NCBI RefSeq assembly: GCF_039645995.1
Contig: NZ_CP147920.1
Location: forward strand, 2,046,001-2,110,000
DNA from: Sulfurimonas sp. HSL3-1
GTDB taxonomy: Bacteria > Campylobacterota > Campylobacteria > Campylobacterales > Sulfurimonadaceae
Direction: 5' to 3'
DNA length: 64,000 nucleotides
This document shows positions 1-7,869 of this stretch, piece after piece. The notes under the pieces were generated by a model. It worked only from the letters and a program-made list of their open reading frames with translations. It searched no databases and had not been told where the DNA came from. The translations under genes and the position numbers were made by a program. Within the stretch, counting starts at the first letter, position 1; each line of letters opens with the position of its first letter.

Positions 1-1120
1 CCCGGGTAAAGAGGCAGGAGGAGTGGACGGAGGGAAGCACGTTGGTCAGGATGCTGATCGGGCGTACTTCGTCGAGGCGGCGGCCGTCGGCGCGGGTCTG
101 CGTCTGCAGGACCTGCGTGCGGACCGTCTCGCGCTTGACCGCTTCGATCGCTTTTTTGAGGGCGTGCTCGTCAAACTCCGGTTCCGCGTCGAGGATCTTT
201 TTACGCAGATTGCGCAGGGCCGTGGAGCGCTCGGTGCGCGCCATTTGAGCGATGGCCGCGGCGATATCGTCGCTGTGGTGTTCTCTGACGTACGCCATCA
301 GATGCTCGTCCGGCTCCGCGGCGATGCAGGTCAGCTTGAAGGTCTCTTTCTTGAACGGAGCGAACGCCTTTGCATAGGAGCTGTTTGCCGTCGCCAGCAG
401 CTGCTGGGCTTCGGAAAGCAGGACGATGAAATCATCCTCGCCCATCGCGTTGCTGCGGTAGCGGGCGATGGTCTCGGCGGCGAGCGCCGGATCGACGAGA
501 GGATCGACCATCATCGTGTCGAGCAGCTCCGTCTCCACCGAACCCTGGACCCGCATCTCGATCATCAGCAGGTCCGACTCCGTTCCCGCGAGGAAAAGGT
601 CCAGGGTGCTGTTTTTAAGCTGCGGCAGCGTCGGGTTGAATAAGACCTCGCCGTCGACCTTCGCCACGCGGACGGCGCTGACGGGGATGTCGATGTCGAT
701 GTCGGAGACATACAGGGCCGCCGAAGCGGCGTTGAGGCCGAGCACCTGCAGGTCGGCATCTTCATCCGCGCTGAGGACCATCACGGTAATCTGGACCGGG
801 TTGGCGAAGCCTTTGGGGAAGAGCGGACGCAGGGAGCGGTCGATGATGCGCGAGGTCAGCGTTTCGAAATCGCTCGGTTTGGCCTCGCGTTTGATGAACC
901 CGCCCGGGATCTTGCCAGCGGCGTACGCCTTCTCGATGTACTGCACCGTCAGCGGCAGAAACCCCTCTTCGACGAATTCGGTCTCGTCGATGACAACGGT
1001 GGCCAGGACAACCGTGTTGCCGGCCTTGAGCCACGCGCTTCCGTTTGCCTGTCGGGCCACGCTTGTAAGCGCATACTCTTCCGTTCTATTCTCGACGGCT
1101 ACCAGTACATCATAATCCAT
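1..1120 (-). CDS. pnp: polynucleotide phosphorylase, N-terminal part (runs off the window)
   Basis: Read leftward from the ATG at 1120, the protein opens MDYDVLVAVENRTEEYALTS and stays open to base 1, giving about 373 residues; the C-terminal half (second RNase PH core, KH and S1 domains) would lie outside. The segment GKIPGGFIKREAKPSDFETL followed by SRIIDRSLRPLFPKGF is the hallmark of the first RNase PH domain of PNPase. The enzyme degrades RNA 3'-5' by phosphorolysis in the cytoplasm and is usually part of the degradosome. The neighbouring phosphoribosyltransferase ends at 1121, so the two genes abut with no gap and are surely one transcript. Truncation is only an effect of the window edge. 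Confidence 0.95.
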   Translation of the reverse strand, partial: MDYDVLVAVENRTEEYALTSVARQANGSAWLKAGNTVVLATVVIDETEFVEEGFLPLTVQYIEKAYAAGKIPGGFIKREAKPSDFETLTSRIIDRSLRPLFPKGFANPVQITVMVLSADEDADLQVLGLNAASAALYVSDIDIDIPVSAVRVAKVDGEVLFNPTLPQLKNSTLDLFLAGTESDLLMIEMRVQGSVETELLDTMMVDPLVDPALAAETIARYRSNAMGEDDFIVLLSEAQQLLATANSSYAKAFAPFKKETFKLTCIAAEPDEHLMAYVREHHSDDIAAAIAQMARTERSTALRNLRKKILDAEPEFDEHALKKAIEAVKRETVRTQVLQTQTRADGRRLDEVRPISILTNVLPSVHSSCLFTR

Positions 1121-1759
1121 TTAGTCCCCTAGTATCTTAATAATCATTTCATCCGAAACATCTTCTAGTTCTGAATAATAACATGATGTTTCTATATAAT
1201 CCTCCAGCACGTGCGGGCAAAAGAGCGCATCGCAGAGCGGTTCGACGGCCGCATAGACCTCTTTGGGCATCACCGGTGCACAGGCATAGAGGGCATCGGG
1301 CGAGCGCGAAAGGACGGTTTTAATCGCGCACATCAGCTTCAATCCGCTCTCCGCCCCCTGATCGACAAGGAGGACTTTTTTGCCGCGCAGGGTTGTGAGC
1401 GGGCGCCCTTTGCGGTAGTGGTAGATCCGGGAGAGGATCTTCTCTTCGTGCTTGCGGTGCGCCTCGCCGTAGACGTAGTCGTACTGGATGCCGAAGGCCT
1501 TGACGAGGTCGTCGTTGATCACGATCTCCTCGGTCTCGCTCACCCTCCCCAGTTCGCACTGCGGGTTCTGGGGCGCCGTGATCGATTCGCCCAGCAGCCA
1601 ATCGACCTTGAGCTTCATCCGGACGTTGAGCTCCTGGCACAGTGCGATGCCTCCCTCCGAAAGCGCGATCAAAATCCACGATTCGCGCTGCATCTGCGGC
1701 AGCGGCAGCAGCTCATTCAGCGCCGAAACGGCCGCTTTTCTATCTTCAAACAGTTTCAT
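1121..1759 (-). CDS. phosphoribosyltransferase-fold protein
   Basis: A 212-residue cytosolic protein. The stretch KKVLLVDQGAESGLKL near residue 130 has the place and shape of the PRPP-binding loop of type I phosphoribosyltransferases (usually VLLVDD..TTG), but the second acidic residue is replaced by Gln and the usual Thr-Thr by Glu-Ser. PRPP binding is therefore likely but not certain. I start it at the ATG at 1759, which overlaps the lptD stop by one base (TGATG); a GTG one codon earlier is possible. It sits between lptD and pnp with no gap on either side. The substrate cannot be read from the sequence. Confidence 0.8.
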   Translation of the reverse strand: MKLFEDRKAAVSALNELLPLPQMQRESWILIALSEGGIALCQELNVRMKLKVDWLLGESITAPQNPQCELGRVSETEEIVINDDLVKAFGIQYDYVYGEAHRKHEEKILSRIYHYRKGRPLTTLRGKKVLLVDQGAESGLKLMCAIKTVLSRSPDALYACAPVMPKEVYAAVEPLCDALFCPHVLEDYIETSCYYSELEDVSDEMIIKILGD

Positions 1760-3918
1760 CACGAACCATCCAATGCATCACTGAGTTTGTAGTTGACCTC
1801 GGTCCCCCCGATCGGACGGAGTTCGATGGTGAAATAGACATACTTCTCCAGCAGCGAGTCGGCCTGGGCGTTGGTCAGGATCGGTCGGTTGTTCTCGACA
1901 TAACGCATCCCGAATTTCCAACAGCGCTTCGTGTAGTCGAAGCCGATCTCGGAGAACTTCTTCACATTCGCCTCCAGGTCATAGGCGTACCGGCCGAAAT
2001 AGCGATAGTGGTCATTATAGCGATATGCGGCGTCAAAGGTCAGGTAATTGACCCGCTGCGTCCCGTTGACGTCGGGCTGGTCTTCGTAGAGGTCCATCGC
2101 ACCGACGTTGAGCGCGCCGTCGCTGTAGCGGATCCCGTTGAGCATCTTCGAGACCCGGTGGTTGTCATAGTTGTAAAAAACATCCGAATAGAGAGAGACT
2201 TCCGGGGTCACCTGCCAGTCCAGCTCGTTTTCCAGCTCGCTGAGCTGATCTTGGTTCCGGTCGAAGGAGAGGCGCTGCGAAAGACGGTGGTAGAGCACCT
2301 GTTCGCCCACGTCATTGACGAAGAACTGGCTGAACTTCAGATCCAGCGCCTCTTCGATCTCGTTGACGGCATAAAAGTCGCATTCGGGATAGAGCGCCGC
2401 ATCGCTCCCGCTGCAGAGTGACTGCTGGGTTTTGTAGTAGCCCGTCGCGTCATCAACACCGGCCTTGGTATAGGCAAGGTCCAATCCGGCCGTGTGGCTG
2501 AAGCCCTCAAACGCTTTTGTCACCTGCGTCCCCGCATTGAAGACATGGTAGATCCGCCCGAAAAGCCCGGTCTCGTACTCGCCCCCCGCCGGAATGGCCG
2601 ACACGGTCGTCGGCTCGTTTCCGAAGGTGATGTATTTTCCGTTCAGCCTCGCACTGTAGGAGAGCAGCAGGTAATCCTCCAGCGCAGAGGTCTGCAGCGT
2701 CACGGGGAGGTCCACCTCTCCTTCGACCGCACGCATCCCCGTTTCGCGGAAGATATTGTTACCGCGAAGATCGAAAGTGTAGTAGACGTGCTCATCGAGG
2801 AAGGTGTTGATATAGCGGTGGTAACGGAGGATCGGCAGGTTCTGCGGGGTATCTGCATTGCTCTGTTTGTTCAGGTCGAGATAGTAGCGGAGGTTCATGC
2901 CGTAATAGGCATCCTCTTCATTGTAAAAGAGGTTCACCCGCGAGAGCACCTGGTTGGAGGTGGCGTAGTTCACGGTATCGTTGGACGAGAGGTTGATATA
3001 GTCGATATCGTTCATCCAGCTAATGTCGGCATAGAGCCCCGACTGCCCGGGGAGGTCCAGCCCCAGCCAGCGCTGCAGCACCGCCGTATTGGTATAAAAG
3101 AAGTCGAAACCGTAATGGTTCGAATTGGCCAGGTCGTAGGTATCGACATAGGAGGACTTCTCCTGGAAATAGCCCGCCTGGACCATCCCCTCCGAGACGT
3201 TCGAATCGACAAAGCGGAACTTCCCGTAAACCCCCTCGCCCCGCTCCGTGCGCAGCTGCGGACGCAGCTCCACGTCCCAGGAGGGATCGATCGCAATATA
3301 GACGGGCTGTTCGACAAAGAACCCTTCCGTACTGGAGACACCGAAGGAGGGCACCAGCAGACCGCTGCGGCGGCGGTTGTCGAGGGAGTAGCCGAAATAG
3401 GGGAAGTAAAAGACGGGAATGCCGTAGATCTTGAGGTAGGCGTTATAGACGTTCATCCAGCGCGATTCGCTGTCGAAATCGGCGCTGGAGAAGTAAAGCA
3501 CCCAGAAGGGATCGTTGGGATCGCAGCCCGAGACCATCCCGTCTTCGACCGTGAAGTCCTTGTCCTCCGCCCCCGAACGCGAGGAGCTCATCCAGACATT
3601 CGTATGGCGGTCGAGCATGAAAAAGGGGGAGAACTCCCGGCTCTTTTTGGCGATATCGAGCTTGGCATAATCCCCCATCGCGAAATACTCCGACCCCTGC
3701 ATGGCGACGATATTTCCGAAGAGCTCCAACGTACTGCTGTTGCGGTCGAAATAGGCCTCGTTGGCACTCAGATAGTAGCTTTTGTACAGAACGAGGACGT
3801 CCCCGCTCGCATGGACGACGCTGAGGTTCGAATCGAGCCGGGTCGCGAAGAATTCGATCTGCTCTTCCGCCCGCAGCGCGGACAATACAAAAAGAAGAAG
3901 GAGCAGGAACCTAGGCAT
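1759..3918 (-). CDS. lptD: LPS-assembly protein LptD (outer-membrane beta-barrel)
   Basis: A 719-residue protein starting MPRFLLLLLFVLSALRAEEQ, a clear Sec signal peptide. It is followed by an OstA/LptA-like jellyroll (about residues 20-150, with GDVLVLYKSYYLSANEAYFD and GNIVAMQG) and a long beta-barrel rich in alternating aromatic strands, such as YFPYFGYSLDNRRRSGLLVP, typical of LptD. It inserts lipopolysaccharide into the outer leaflet with LptE. Its ATG at 3918 overlaps the end of the RDD gene by 8 bp, and its stop overlaps the next gene by one base, so translation is coupled. An open frame extends upstream to 4134, but only inside the RDD gene in another frame, so the signal-peptide start is right. 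LptG is encoded at 58-59 kb. Confidence 0.92.
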   Translation of the reverse strand: MPRFLLLLLFVLSALRAEEQIEFFATRLDSNLSVVHASGDVLVLYKSYYLSANEAYFDRNSSTLELFGNIVAMQGSEYFAMGDYAKLDIAKKSREFSPFFMLDRHTNVWMSSSRSGAEDKDFTVEDGMVSGCDPNDPFWVLYFSSADFDSESRWMNVYNAYLKIYGIPVFYFPYFGYSLDNRRRSGLLVPSFGVSSTEGFFVEQPVYIAIDPSWDVELRPQLRTERGEGVYGKFRFVDSNVSEGMVQAGYFQEKSSYVDTYDLANSNHYGFDFFYTNTAVLQRWLGLDLPGQSGLYADISWMNDIDYINLSSNDTVNYATSNQVLSRVNLFYNEEDAYYGMNLRYYLDLNKQSNADTPQNLPILRYHRYINTFLDEHVYYTFDLRGNNIFRETGMRAVEGEVDLPVTLQTSALEDYLLLSYSARLNGKYITFGNEPTTVSAIPAGGEYETGLFGRIYHVFNAGTQVTKAFEGFSHTAGLDLAYTKAGVDDATGYYKTQQSLCSGSDAALYPECDFYAVNEIEEALDLKFSQFFVNDVGEQVLYHRLSQRLSFDRNQDQLSELENELDWQVTPEVSLYSDVFYNYDNHRVSKMLNGIRYSDGALNVGAMDLYEDQPDVNGTQRVNYLTFDAAYRYNDHYRYFGRYAYDLEANVKKFSEIGFDYTKRCWKFGMRYVENNRPILTNAQADSLLEKYVYFTIELRPIGGTEVNYKLSDALDGS

Positions 3919-4360
3919 TGACGACAACGGTGCGCGCAGTGCGGTCATGCCACGCCTGGTTATTGGGGTCGAACATCGCCCAGATGAAGCCGAGGTAGAA
4001 GATGATCTCGCTGAGGATGCGGAAGACGGCGCGGTTGAATGCCGGCAGCCAGCCCGGGATCCCCCCGTCCTCAATCGCCACGACGCGGATACGCATCGCC
4101 ATCTTTCCGAGCGACGCACCGTAGAGGGCGACAAAGAGCGTCTGGTAGAAGACCTTCATCCCCAGGTATTCCAGGGCGTAGGCGTTGGTCACAAAGAGGA
4201 AAGTCTCCATATCCTTGGCTTGGGAAATAGGCCCCCAGAGCATAATCGTAAAAAGCAGACTCAGCAGGAGTTCGTCGATCAGGAACGCCAGGGCGCGCTT
4301 CGGGATGGAGGCGAGTTGCAGTTCATGCCGATGCAGCAGCGTTTCGATCGTCTCGTTCAC
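3911..4360 (-). CDS. RDD family inner-membrane protein
   Basis: A 149-residue membrane protein with the RDD signature: an Arg followed by hydrophobic residues and Asp in the first helix (KRALAFLIDELLLSLLF, residues about 21-37), and further membrane helices around 58-80 and 112-130. Between them lies the GASLGKMAMRIRVV motif common to the family. RDD proteins are poorly understood; some affect ion or solute transport. The start is a GTG at 4360, three bases after the purD stop, so it belongs to the purD-lptD-pnp transcript. No closer function can be inferred. Confidence 0.88.
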   Translation of the reverse strand: MNETIETLLHRHELQLASIPKRALAFLIDELLLSLLFTIMLWGPISQAKDMETFLFVTNAYALEYLGMKVFYQTLFVALYGASLGKMAMRIRVVAIEDGGIPGWLPAFNRAVFRILSEIIFYLGFIWAMFDPNNQAWHDRTARTVVVNA

Positions 4361-4363
4361 GGG

Positions 4364-5629
4364 TTAGAGGGCCTGGTAAGCGATATCGGTCCGCAGTTTT
4401 TTCCCGGCGAAGTGCACCTGGCCGCAGAGAAGGTAGGCGCGGTCGCGGGCTTCGCGGATACTCTTGCCCGTCCCGACGCAGACAAGGACCCGCCCGCCCG
4501 TCGCGAAGAGCTTGCCGTCACTTTCGCTGACACCGGCGTAGGCGATATGCGAATGTTCGGCCAGTTCGGTGTGGACGATCTCATCGACGACGATCTCCGC
4601 CGGCTCGCTGCTGCTGTAGGGGTAGTCGCGGCTCGCCATGACGACGCCGACGGCGTATTCGTCTTTGAACTTCACGTCAAGCGTATCGAGCTGCTTCGTC
4701 GCGGCCTTGTAGAAGAGTTCGCTCGCCGGGGAGCTGAGCAGCGGCATCAGGATCTCGCACTCCGGGTCGCCGAAACGGACGTTGAACTCCAGGGTGATCG
4801 GTTCGCCGTTCACGATCATCAGGCCGATGAAGAGCACCCCCTCGAAGGGTGCGCCTTCCGCCTGCATCCCGTCGAGCGTCGGGCGGACGATGTGTTCCTT
4901 GACCTTCTCGTAGATTTCATCGTTGACGAGCGGCGTCGGCGCATAGGCCCCCATGCCGCCCGTGTTCGGTCCCTGGTCGCCGTCAAGGAGGCGCTTATGG
5001 TCCTGTGCCGCCTGCAGCAGGATAAAATCTTCGCCGTCGCAGATGGCGAACATGGAGAGTTCGTAGCCGTCAAGGAACTCCTCGATGACGACCTTTTTGC
5101 CCGCGTCGCCGAAGGAAGCGCCGCTAAGCATCTCCGAAGCGGCCTTTTTCGCCTCGTCGTGACTCATAGCGATGATAACACCCTTGCCCGCGCAGAGCCC
5201 GTCTGCCTTGACGACGACCGGCGTCGGCAGGGTCTCGATGAACTTGAAGGCCGTCTCGATGTGGTCCGTCTCGATATAGCGGGCCGTCGGGATGCCGTAC
5301 TTGGCGAGGAAGTTCTTCATATAGACCTTGGAGCCCTCGAGCTGTGCCGCCGCTTTGGAGGGACCGAAGATCGTCAGCCCCTTCGCTTTGAAGATGTCGA
5401 CAACGCCTTCGGTGAGGGGCGCCTCCGGTCCGACGATGGTGAGGTCGATACTGTTGGCAATCGCGAAATCCGCCAGCGCATCATACCCCTTGATCGCAAC
5501 GTTTTCGCCCAGCATCGGCGTCGCCCCGTTGCCCGGTGCGAAATAGAGCTTCTCTACCGCTTCATCCTCTGCCAGTACACGCCCGATCGCATATTCGCGC
5601 CCGCCGCTGCCGATAACCATTACATTCAT
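4364..5629 (-). CDS. purD: phosphoribosylamine-glycine ligase
   Basis: A 421-residue protein starting [20 protein letters not shown], the usual PurD N-terminus. It shows the glycine-ligase ATP-grasp features ([41 protein letters not shown]). It catalyses the second step of de novo purine synthesis, phosphoribosylamine + glycine + ATP to GAR. I take the ATG at 5629 because AAGAAGGA lies about 11 bases upstream; a longer frame to 5659 would enter a strong hairpin. A structured RNA, probably 6S, lies just upstream in the same direction. Purine synthesis genes beside 6S RNA are a known association in several bacterial groups. Confidence 0.96.
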   Translation of the reverse strand: MNVMVIGSGGREYAIGRVLAEDEAVEKLYFAPGNGATPMLGENVAIKGYDALADFAIANSIDLTIVGPEAPLTEGVVDIFKAKGLTIFGPSKAAAQLEGSKVYMKNFLAKYGIPTARYIETDHIETAFKFIETLPTPVVVKADGLCAGKGVIIAMSHDEAKKAASEMLSGASFGDAGKKVVIEEFLDGYELSMFAICDGEDFILLQAAQDHKRLLDGDQGPNTGGMGAYAPTPLVNDEIYEKVKEHIVRPTLDGMQAEGAPFEGVLFIGLMIVNGEPITLEFNVRFGDPECEILMPLLSSPASELFYKAATKQLDTLDVKFKDEYAVGVVMASRDYPYSSSEPAEIVVDEIVHTELAEHSHIAYAGVSESDGKLFATGGRVLVCVGTGKSIREARDRAYLLCGQVHFAGKKLRTDIAYQAL

Positions 5630-5653
5630 TCTTTTGCCGATCCTTCTTGCTGT

Positions 5654-5688
5654 TTTCATTCAAAAAGACGGCATCTTCTTGAATGAAA
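5654..5688 (-). promoter_or_regulatory. perfect 15-bp stem-loop just upstream of the purD ribosome binding site
   Basis: The arms 5654-5668 (TTTCATTCAAAAAGA) and 5674-5688 (TCTTCTTGAATGAAA) pair along their full length around a 5-base loop; one pair is G-U in the minus-strand RNA. The hairpin ends a few bases before the AAGAAGGA of purD. On the minus strand there is no run of U after it, so it does not look like an ordinary terminator. It could separate the 6S-like RNA from the purD message (processing site), pause the polymerase, or control access to the binding site. Confidence 0.6.
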
Positions 5689-5730
5689 GCGGCATCTAAA
5701 CCCGGGCGGCCGTTCCGCAAGATAGCTTTG

Positions 5731-5894
5731 GTTCTCAAAGCCAAAATAATACGGACTGAGGGCTTCCTCAGGCGGCAGTCTCTCAGGCTTGCGCCTTCAA
5801 GCGAGATCACCGGCACACAGAAGCGGCTACACCGTCCATAAAGTAGATATGTAGAACCCCCTGAAATGCGAGAGCTCGCACCGCTCAGGCTTAG
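5731..5894 (-). ncRNA. ssrS: probable 6S RNA
   Basis: About 165 nt of non-coding sequence upstream of purD starts 7 bases after a perfect TATAAT (5901-5906) and folds like 6S RNA. Outer ends pair (AAGCC at 5892-5888 with GGCTT at 5742-5738). Each side of the presumed central bubble has a small hairpin (TGCGA/TCGCA on the 5' side; CTGAGG-AAGC-CCTCAG on the 3' side). Further inner helices follow (GCTTG/CAAGC). 6S RNA binds the housekeeping RNA polymerase holoenzyme. I recall that in Helicobacter and Campylobacter 6S RNA is found beside purD, but could not check this. There is no convincing reading frame. Both ends are estimates; GCTTTG...CAAAGC just at the 3' end may be part of termination. Confidence 0.6.
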
Positions 5895-5900
5895 AAGACA

Positions 5901-5906
5901 ATTATA
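5901..5906 (-). promoter_or_regulatory. -10 box for the 6S-like RNA
   Basis: TATAAT on the minus strand, a perfect match to the housekeeping -10 consensus. Transcription would start near 5894. No clear -35 box is seen, as usual in Campylobacterota. purD may be read from this promoter as well. Confidence 0.7.
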
Positions 5907-5951
5907 GCCGATACGCCATAAAGAGGGGCTAAAAAACGGGAGGTTTCCCCC

Positions 5952-6695
5952 CTACTCGTTGATGCGTTCTTTGATTGTTTTGGCGATGCGACTGCAGTGG
6001 TTGATCTTTTCGGACAGCGAGAGGTCTTCGCGCAGCAGCACGTTGATGAACGCCGAACCGACGATGACGCCGTCGACCCCCTCCGCTTTCGCTTTCGCCG
6101 TCTCTTCGTTGACGCCGAAACCGACGTAGACAGGCGTCTGCGTATGGCGGCGGATCGAGGCGACGACCTCGCCGAGGTCTTCGCTTTTACCCGCACCGGT
6201 GATACCGGCGTAGGCAACGAGGTAGATGAACTTCTGCGCAGCGCTGACCACGGTTTTCACCCGGGCATCCGTATCCGTCGGTGCGACGAAGGCGATGTTG
6301 CTGATACGGTGCTGGGCGAAAGCATCGGCGTAGAGAACCGCCTCTTCATGCGGCAGGTCCGGGACGATCAAACCGCTGACACCGAGATCGTTCGCCTCGC
6401 GAAGGACCTTCTCCATCCCGAACTGGTAGAAAGGGTTGAAGTAGCCCATCCAGAGGGTATCGACGCGGGGCGCCACGGCGCGGGAGACGTCCATGACGTC
6501 TTTGAAGCGGAACCCGTTCTCCAGGGCGACGTAGTTAGCCGCCTCGATCACCGGTCCGTCGGCGACGGGATCGGAGAAGGGGATACCCAGCTCCAGCGAA
6601 TCGACACCGCTCTCTCCCATCGAGAGCGCGAGGTCGATCGTAAAATCTTTGTCGGGATAGCCCGTCGTAATGTAGCCCACCAGTTGTTTTTCCAC
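5952..6695 (-). CDS. trpA: tryptophan synthase alpha chain
   Basis: About 247 residues beginning VEKQLVGYITTGYPDKDFT. It carries the catalytic acidic residues of the family: Glu in SLELGIPFSDPVADGPVIEAA and Asp in GLIVPDLPHEE. The phosphate-binding GFGVNEETAK and IVGSAFI are also present. TrpA cleaves indole-3-glycerol phosphate and passes indole to TrpB, which is not in this window. The ATG-less start is a GTG at 6695, six bases after AAAGGG; a TTG one codon earlier would be too close to that site. Its stop is some 57 bp from the -35 region of the 6S-like RNA. Being apart from the other trp genes is seen in some relatives. Confidence 0.95.
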   Translation of the reverse strand: MEKQLVGYITTGYPDKDFTIDLALSMGESGVDSLELGIPFSDPVADGPVIEAANYVALENGFRFKDVMDVSRAVAPRVDTLWMGYFNPFYQFGMEKVLREANDLGVSGLIVPDLPHEEAVLYADAFAQHRISNIAFVAPTDTDARVKTVVSAAQKFIYLVAYAGITGAGKSEDLGEVVASIRRHTQTPVYVGFGVNEETAKAKAEGVDGVIVGSAFINVLLREDLSLSEKINHCSRIAKTIKERINE

Positions 6696-6698
6696 CAA

Positions 6699-6767
6699 TT
6701 ACCCTTTGAGCGGATCTGCCCGTGTTCGGGCGCCGCCACCCTTAGCAACGGGACGGCGGCCTGCCAT
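6699..6767 (-). CDS. possible 22-codon leader ORF ahead of trpA
   Basis: Between the likely trpA promoter and trpA lies an ATG at 6767 followed by 22 sense codons and a TAA (6701-6699) that directly touches the TTG/GTG start of trpA, in the same frame. The peptide is short and basic (begins MAGRRPVAKGGG, ends RADPLKG). It has no Trp codon, so it is not a classic attenuator peptide. The same DNA forms two stem-loops (6718-6731 and 6732-6760). Translation is unproven, and the reading frame may be chance in GC-rich DNA. Confidence 0.3.
   Translation of the reverse strand: MAGRRPVAKGGGARTRADPLKG
6718..6760 (-). repeat. two tandem stem-loops in the trpA leader
   Basis: GCCCG-TGTT-CGGGC at 6718-6731 and GCCGCC...GGCGGC at 6732-6760, the latter with an inner CCC/GGG, lie side by side. 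Neither is followed by a run of U on either strand, so they are not standard terminators. They would be in the 5' leader of trpA, or within the small leader ORF. Confidence 0.5.
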
Positions 6768-6778
6768 ATTTATCCGCA

Positions 6779-6784
6779 ATTGTA
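6779..6784 (-). promoter_or_regulatory. probable -10 box for trpA
   Basis: TACAAT on the minus strand, about 85 bases before the trpA start; the start of transcription would be near 6772. It stands back-to-back with the panB -10 box. Confidence 0.45.
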
Positions 6785-6795
6785 GCATTTTTGGA

Positions 6796-6801
6796 TAAAA
6801 T
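6796..6801 (+). promoter_or_regulatory. probable -10 box for panB
   Basis: TAAAAT on the plus strand after a short T-run and GGA; transcription would begin near 6808, leaving a leader of about 65 bases before panB. Confidence 0.4.
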
Positions 6802-6872
6802 CGCTCTCAATTGACTAGGGCGCCGGGAAGGGGATATCCCCCCGAATTCCGGCATGCCCGCAGGAGCAACCA

Positions 6873-7664
6873 ATGGCTAATAAGCTGAGCGTCGGTGCCA
6901 TCCGAAAGGCCAAAGGCGGGACACCGCTGATGATGATCACCGCCTACGACGCCCTCTTCGCACGCCTTTTCGACCCCATTGCCGACATTCTCCTCGTGGG
7001 GGATTCGCTCAATATGAGTTTCGCCGGGAAACCCGACACCCTCAGCGCCACGCTCGAGCAGATGATCTACCACACCAAAGCCGTCTGCAGCGGCGCGCCG
7101 GACACCTTTGTCATCTGCGATATGCCCTTTGGCACCTATACGACGGCCGAGCGCGCCCTGGACAACGCGATTGCCGTTTACCAGCAGAGCGGGGCCGACG
7201 CCGTCAAGATCGAGGGAGGCCGGGACAAAGCCGACATTATCGCCCACCTCACGGCCAACGGCATCGCCGTCTGCGGCCACATCGGCCTGCTGCCCCAGGC
7301 GGTGCGCGGCGAGGGGGGCTACAAGGTCAAAGGCAAAGACGAGGCCAATGCCCTCTCCCTGATCGAGGATGCCAAAGCCGTCGAAGCCGCCGGCGCCTTC
7401 TGCATGGTCGTCGAAGGGGTCAAAGCCGACGTCGCGACGCGGATCGCGGAAGCGGTCTCCGTCCCGGTCATCGGCATCGGCGCCGGCAGCGGCGTCGACG
7501 GGCAGGTGCTCGTCTTCTCCGACATGCTCGGCCTCTACGAGCCCTTCGTGCCTAAGTTCGTCAAGCAGTACATGCAGGGTGCCGAGGCGGTCAAAACGGC
7601 GGTCACGCAGTACAAGGAGGAGGTCGCCGCACGCACCTTTCCGGCAGAGGAGCATACGTATTGA
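6873..7664 (+). CDS. panB: 3-methyl-2-oxobutanoate hydroxymethyltransferase
   Basis: A 263-residue enzyme with the PanB signatures MMITAYDALFARLFD, LLVGDSLNMSFAG (metal and substrate binding), VKIEGG and GHIGLLPQ; IGIGAGSGVDGQVLVFSDMLG is the C-terminal hallmark. It transfers a one-carbon unit to alpha-ketoisovalerate to make ketopantoate, the first step to pantothenate and coenzyme A. AGGAG stands seven bases before the ATG. Its stop overlaps the TTG start of the next gene (TATTGA), which suggests coupling with the small lipoprotein and ruvB. Confidence 0.96.
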   Translation: MANKLSVGAIRKAKGGTPLMMITAYDALFARLFDPIADILLVGDSLNMSFAGKPDTLSATLEQMIYHTKAVCSGAPDTFVICDMPFGTYTTAERALDNAIAVYQQSGADAVKIEGGRDKADIIAHLTANGIAVCGHIGLLPQAVRGEGGYKVKGKDEANALSLIEDAKAVEAAGAFCMVVEGVKADVATRIAEAVSVPVIGIGAGSGVDGQVLVFSDMLGLYEPFVPKFVKQYMQGAEAVKTAVTQYKEEVAARTFPAEEHTY

Positions 7665-7867
7665 TCGCTAAAACCGTGTCCGTACTCATCTTGGGGATAC
7701 TGTCCTCCGGCTGTTCCAGTGAAATGCGCTACGACATGGCGCATGACATCGCCAAACAGAACTGCCGTAATATCACCAACCCCGACGAGCGGCGCGCATG
7801 CGAGGCGCAGCACGACCAGCCCTATCAAGAGTACAAAGCTACGGAACAATATCCGGTGGGACAGTAA
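7661..7867 (+). CDS. small putative lipoprotein
   Basis: A 68-residue protein starting at a TTG inside the panB stop. [18 protein letters not shown] is a lipoprotein signal peptide with a lipobox LSSGC, so the mature chain is about 50 residues, hydrophilic, with two further Cys (NCRNI and RRACEA) that may form a disulfide. Position between panB and ruvB with a 4-bp overlap and a 2-bp gap favours a real gene. I do not recognise the family. The signal sequence points to the cell envelope. Confidence 0.6.
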   Translation: MIAKTVSVLILGILSSGCSSEMRYDMAHDIAKQNCRNITNPDERRACEAQHDQPYQEYKATEQYPVGQ

Positions 7868-7869
7868 CG

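Noticed and set aside
2494-3921. Plus-strand 475-residue open frame
   Set aside because: Shadow of lptD, which has a signal peptide and barrel strands.
5562-5816. An 84-residue minus-strand open frame upstream of purD
   Set aside because: It runs through the 6S-like RNA and the hairpin into purD in another frame, with no ribosome binding site.
6699-6767. trp attenuator in the trpA leader
   Set aside because: The leader ORF has no Trp codons and the stems lack a U-run.
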